Below, piece by piece: positions 62,752-64,000 of a stretch of 64,000 bases of DNA (position 1 is the first letter of the stretch; each line of letters opens with the position of its first letter). The position numbers were made by a program, and so were the translations under genes. The notes under the pieces were generated by a model that searched no databases, was not told the origin of the DNA, and saw only the letters and a list, made by a program, of their open reading frames with translations. Source of the DNA: Nitrospirales bacterium (lineage in GTDB: Bacteria; Nitrospirota; Nitrospiria; Nitrospirales; UBA8639); assembly GCA_029261295.1 (NCBI GenBank), contig JAJDBP010000032.1:62001-126000 (forward strand), in the 5' to 3' direction.

Positions 62752-63233
62752 GCTTGAACTCCTTCTTTTTTTCGAGATTCCACAATAATTAAAGGCGGCT
62801 CTTCCATCATATCTTCAATCGACATACTACTGAGTAATTGTCCAATACTTTCTTGAACCTTCAGAAGCGGTGTGCGGATATTGCAATGCTCCATCTGTTC
62901 ACAAGCGAGATGATCATCCTTTTCATGGTAGCAATCAGCAATACCTAAAGGCCCCTCGATAGCTTCCAACACCTGGGCAATGGAAATCTCTCGCGGTTCG
63001 CGGGCCAAGACATATCCTCCCTTTGGACCATTTTGACTTTCAATCATCTCGTGCTTGGCTAATGTCTGAAGCACTTTTGCTAAAAGTTCCAAGGGAATGT
63101 GATGTTCCTCAGCAATCTCTTTGGTATTCACCACTCGAAATGTGCTGAGTGTATTCATCTCTCCATATTGCACGGTGGCCATATACTGGAGAGCCATCAA
63201 GGCATAGTCCGATTTTTTTGAAATTTTCAACAT
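62748..63233 (-). CDS. iscR: Rrf2-family regulator IscR
   Basis: Regulator of 161 aa from the ATG at 63231-63233; a TTG further upstream is not favoured. Rrf2 helix-turn-helix: [40 protein letters not shown]. Cluster Cys triad in [20 protein letters not shown], with 9- and 5-residue gaps rather than E. coli's equal five-residue spacing. Represses isc when loaded with a cluster; first gene of the operon. Confidence 0.93.
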   Translation of the reverse strand: MLKISKKSDYALMALQYMATVQYGEMNTLSTFRVVNTKEIAEEHHIPLELLAKVLQTLAKHEMIESQNGPKGGYVLAREPREISIAQVLEAIEGPLGIADCYHEKDDHLACEQMEHCNIRTPLLKVQESIGQLLSSMSIEDMMEEPPLIIVESRKKEGVQA

Positions 63234-63298
63234 AATAAAGAAGTCATTTGATAGATTTGGAGATCGCCGCTCAAATTTCCATCGCTCCAAACGATCTC

Positions 63299-63325
63299 TA
63301 ATCCCGACTTATATGATCGGGATTA
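63299..63325. promoter_or_regulatory. IscR-type operator palindrome
   Basis: TAATCCCGA and TCGGGATTA are perfect nine-base arms around a nine-base centre, just upstream of iscR. CCCGACT with ATCGGG resembles E. coli type 1 IscR sites. Further half-site-like GTCGGA runs lie at ~63364 and ~63383. Confidence 0.7.
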
Positions 63326-63363
63326 ATGTACCATTGACCTCAAAGCATGGTCAAGACTAAAAT
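63325..63363. promoter_or_regulatory. Divergent promoter pair of iscR and fdx
   Basis: Minus strand: TTGACC at 63349-63354 and TACATT at 63325-63330, 18 bases apart, abutting the IscR-like palindrome. Plus strand: TTGACC at 63334-63339 and TAAAAT at 63358-63363, 18 apart, toward ferredoxin. Overlapping and oppositely oriented. Confidence 0.5.
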
Positions 63364-63468
63364 GGTCGGAGATTTAATTAGTCGGATTCTTCGTGCTAAC
63401 AATAAAGTGAATAATTAGCCTAACTGAGCATATAAAATTATAACATACTGTTTTAAAAGGAGAATTTA

Positions 63469-63882
63469 ATGGGAGGCAGTAATCCATATATTGAAAAAAG
63501 CGAAACGATCATTGCTAGAAAACCTTTCAAAGTCACGTTCATAACCCCTGATGCCCCGATCGAAATCCAAGTCGACCCCACAAAACTGCCCTTAGGTGAT
63601 AATGGACTAGCTGGAAGCCTCCTGGATATCGCATTGGGAAATGGCATTGATGTAGAACATGCTTGTGGAGGAGTCTGTGCTTGTTCAACCTGCCATATCA
63701 TTGTCAAAGAAGGCCTCGAAACCTGCAATGAACCAACCGATGACGAAAATGATCAACTGGATGAAGCACCTGGCTTGAGCCTGAAATCAAGACTAGCCTG
63801 CCAATGTGTTCCTAACGGCGACAAAGATCTAATTATTGAAGTCCCTGAATGGAATAAAAATCTGGTCAAAGAAAGCCATTAA
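63469..63882 (+). CDS. fdx: [2Fe-2S] ferredoxin of the ISC system
   Basis: Protein of 137 aa with AAGGAGAA before the ATG. Adrenodoxin-type ferredoxin: HACGGVCACSTCHIIV supplies three Cys, the fourth is in SRLACQCVP. The first ~45 residues are an extension before the ferredoxin fold. It gives electrons to IscS/IscU. Uniquely here it is divergent from iscR instead of ending the operon. Confidence 0.93.
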   Translation: MGGSNPYIEKSETIIARKPFKVTFITPDAPIEIQVDPTKLPLGDNGLAGSLLDIALGNGIDVEHACGGVCACSTCHIIVKEGLETCNEPTDDENDQLDEAPGLSLKSRLACQCVPNGDKDLIIEVPEWNKNLVKESH

Positions 63883-64000
63883 TTCTAAGATTTTCCCTTT
63901 CCAAAATTACCAACAATCGTCCTAGCCATTTTTTTTCATTCATTTTTCCTGGATAGAAAGAGAAGGCAGGAAGGATGTACCCTTGGATGGCTATTTCCAC

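Noticed and set aside
1-64000. tRNA, rRNA, riboswitch or transposase genes
   Set aside because: None could be recognised by eye on either strand; small RNAs could be missed without covariance models.

Overview
The window is a gene-dense stretch of a Gram-negative chromosome. It has an outer-membrane efflux factor, MreB, a class A PBP, a complete ISC iron-sulfur operon and many Sec signal peptides. Gene content and two families of dispersed palindromic repeats resemble Nitrospira-type genomes (Nitrospirota). That assignment is an impression from the sequence; no rRNA or nitrite-oxidation marker is present to prove it. No tRNA, rRNA, CRISPR array, transposase or phage gene was recognised.

Region by region. 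1-6.9 kb: a one-directional (-) cluster of a secreted protein, a membrane-anchored TIR protein, a two-helix membrane protein and three trypsin-like protease paralogues. Two of the proteases carry C-terminal modules of C-type-lectin fold (FGE-sulfatase and DUF1566); the third runs off the left edge. 7.1-12.2 kb: a TetR-controlled tripartite ABC efflux operon. 12.4-14.8 kb: lon. 14.9-20.9 kb: a secreted protein built on a flagellar-hook (FlgE) middle domain, a YjgN-like protein with an M48 protease, and small membrane proteins. 21-24.6 kb: hyuA/hyuB. 24.7-29.5 kb: an FG-GAP protein, small hypotheticals, an FmdB-type gene with an in-frame TGA, a PAS protein and MscS. 29.6-32.2 kb: a PQQ-type sugar dehydrogenase, an SDR gene and a rearranged copy of the dehydrogenase 3' end. 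32.2-39.8 kb: mreB, an M23 endopeptidase and type II topoisomerase subunits A and B. 39.8-43.5 kb: a SagB-like oxidoreductase, a DUF559-Mpg fusion joined through a repeat, and a Urate_ox_N membrane protein preceded by a 30-residue microprotein.

43.7-47.9 kb is a second conflict-type locus: a protein with three TIR-superfamily-like domains, a membrane-anchored nSTAND1 NTPase, and the wreck of a DUF4231/SLATT-like pore gene. 48-52.7 kb holds a Lrp-type domain protein, a large inverted-repeat element, a BtuF-like protein and a PerR-rubrerythrin-CCG protein-DUF3501 peroxide operon. 52.8-57.8 kb holds erpA, a two-domain QueD-like protein, a thioredoxin-like protein, a peroxiredoxin and PBP1A. 57.8-63.9 kb is iscR-iscS-iscU-iscA-hscB-hscA-iscX (-) with a divergent ferredoxin (+) across an IscR-like palindrome.

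The strongest candidates for an undescribed system are the membrane TIR/trypsin/lectin-fold cluster at the left edge and the triple-TIR/nSTAND1/SLATT locus. A recurring secondary theme is dispersed palindromic repeats that have entered coding sequence and supply a linker, a signal-peptide segment and a stop codon.
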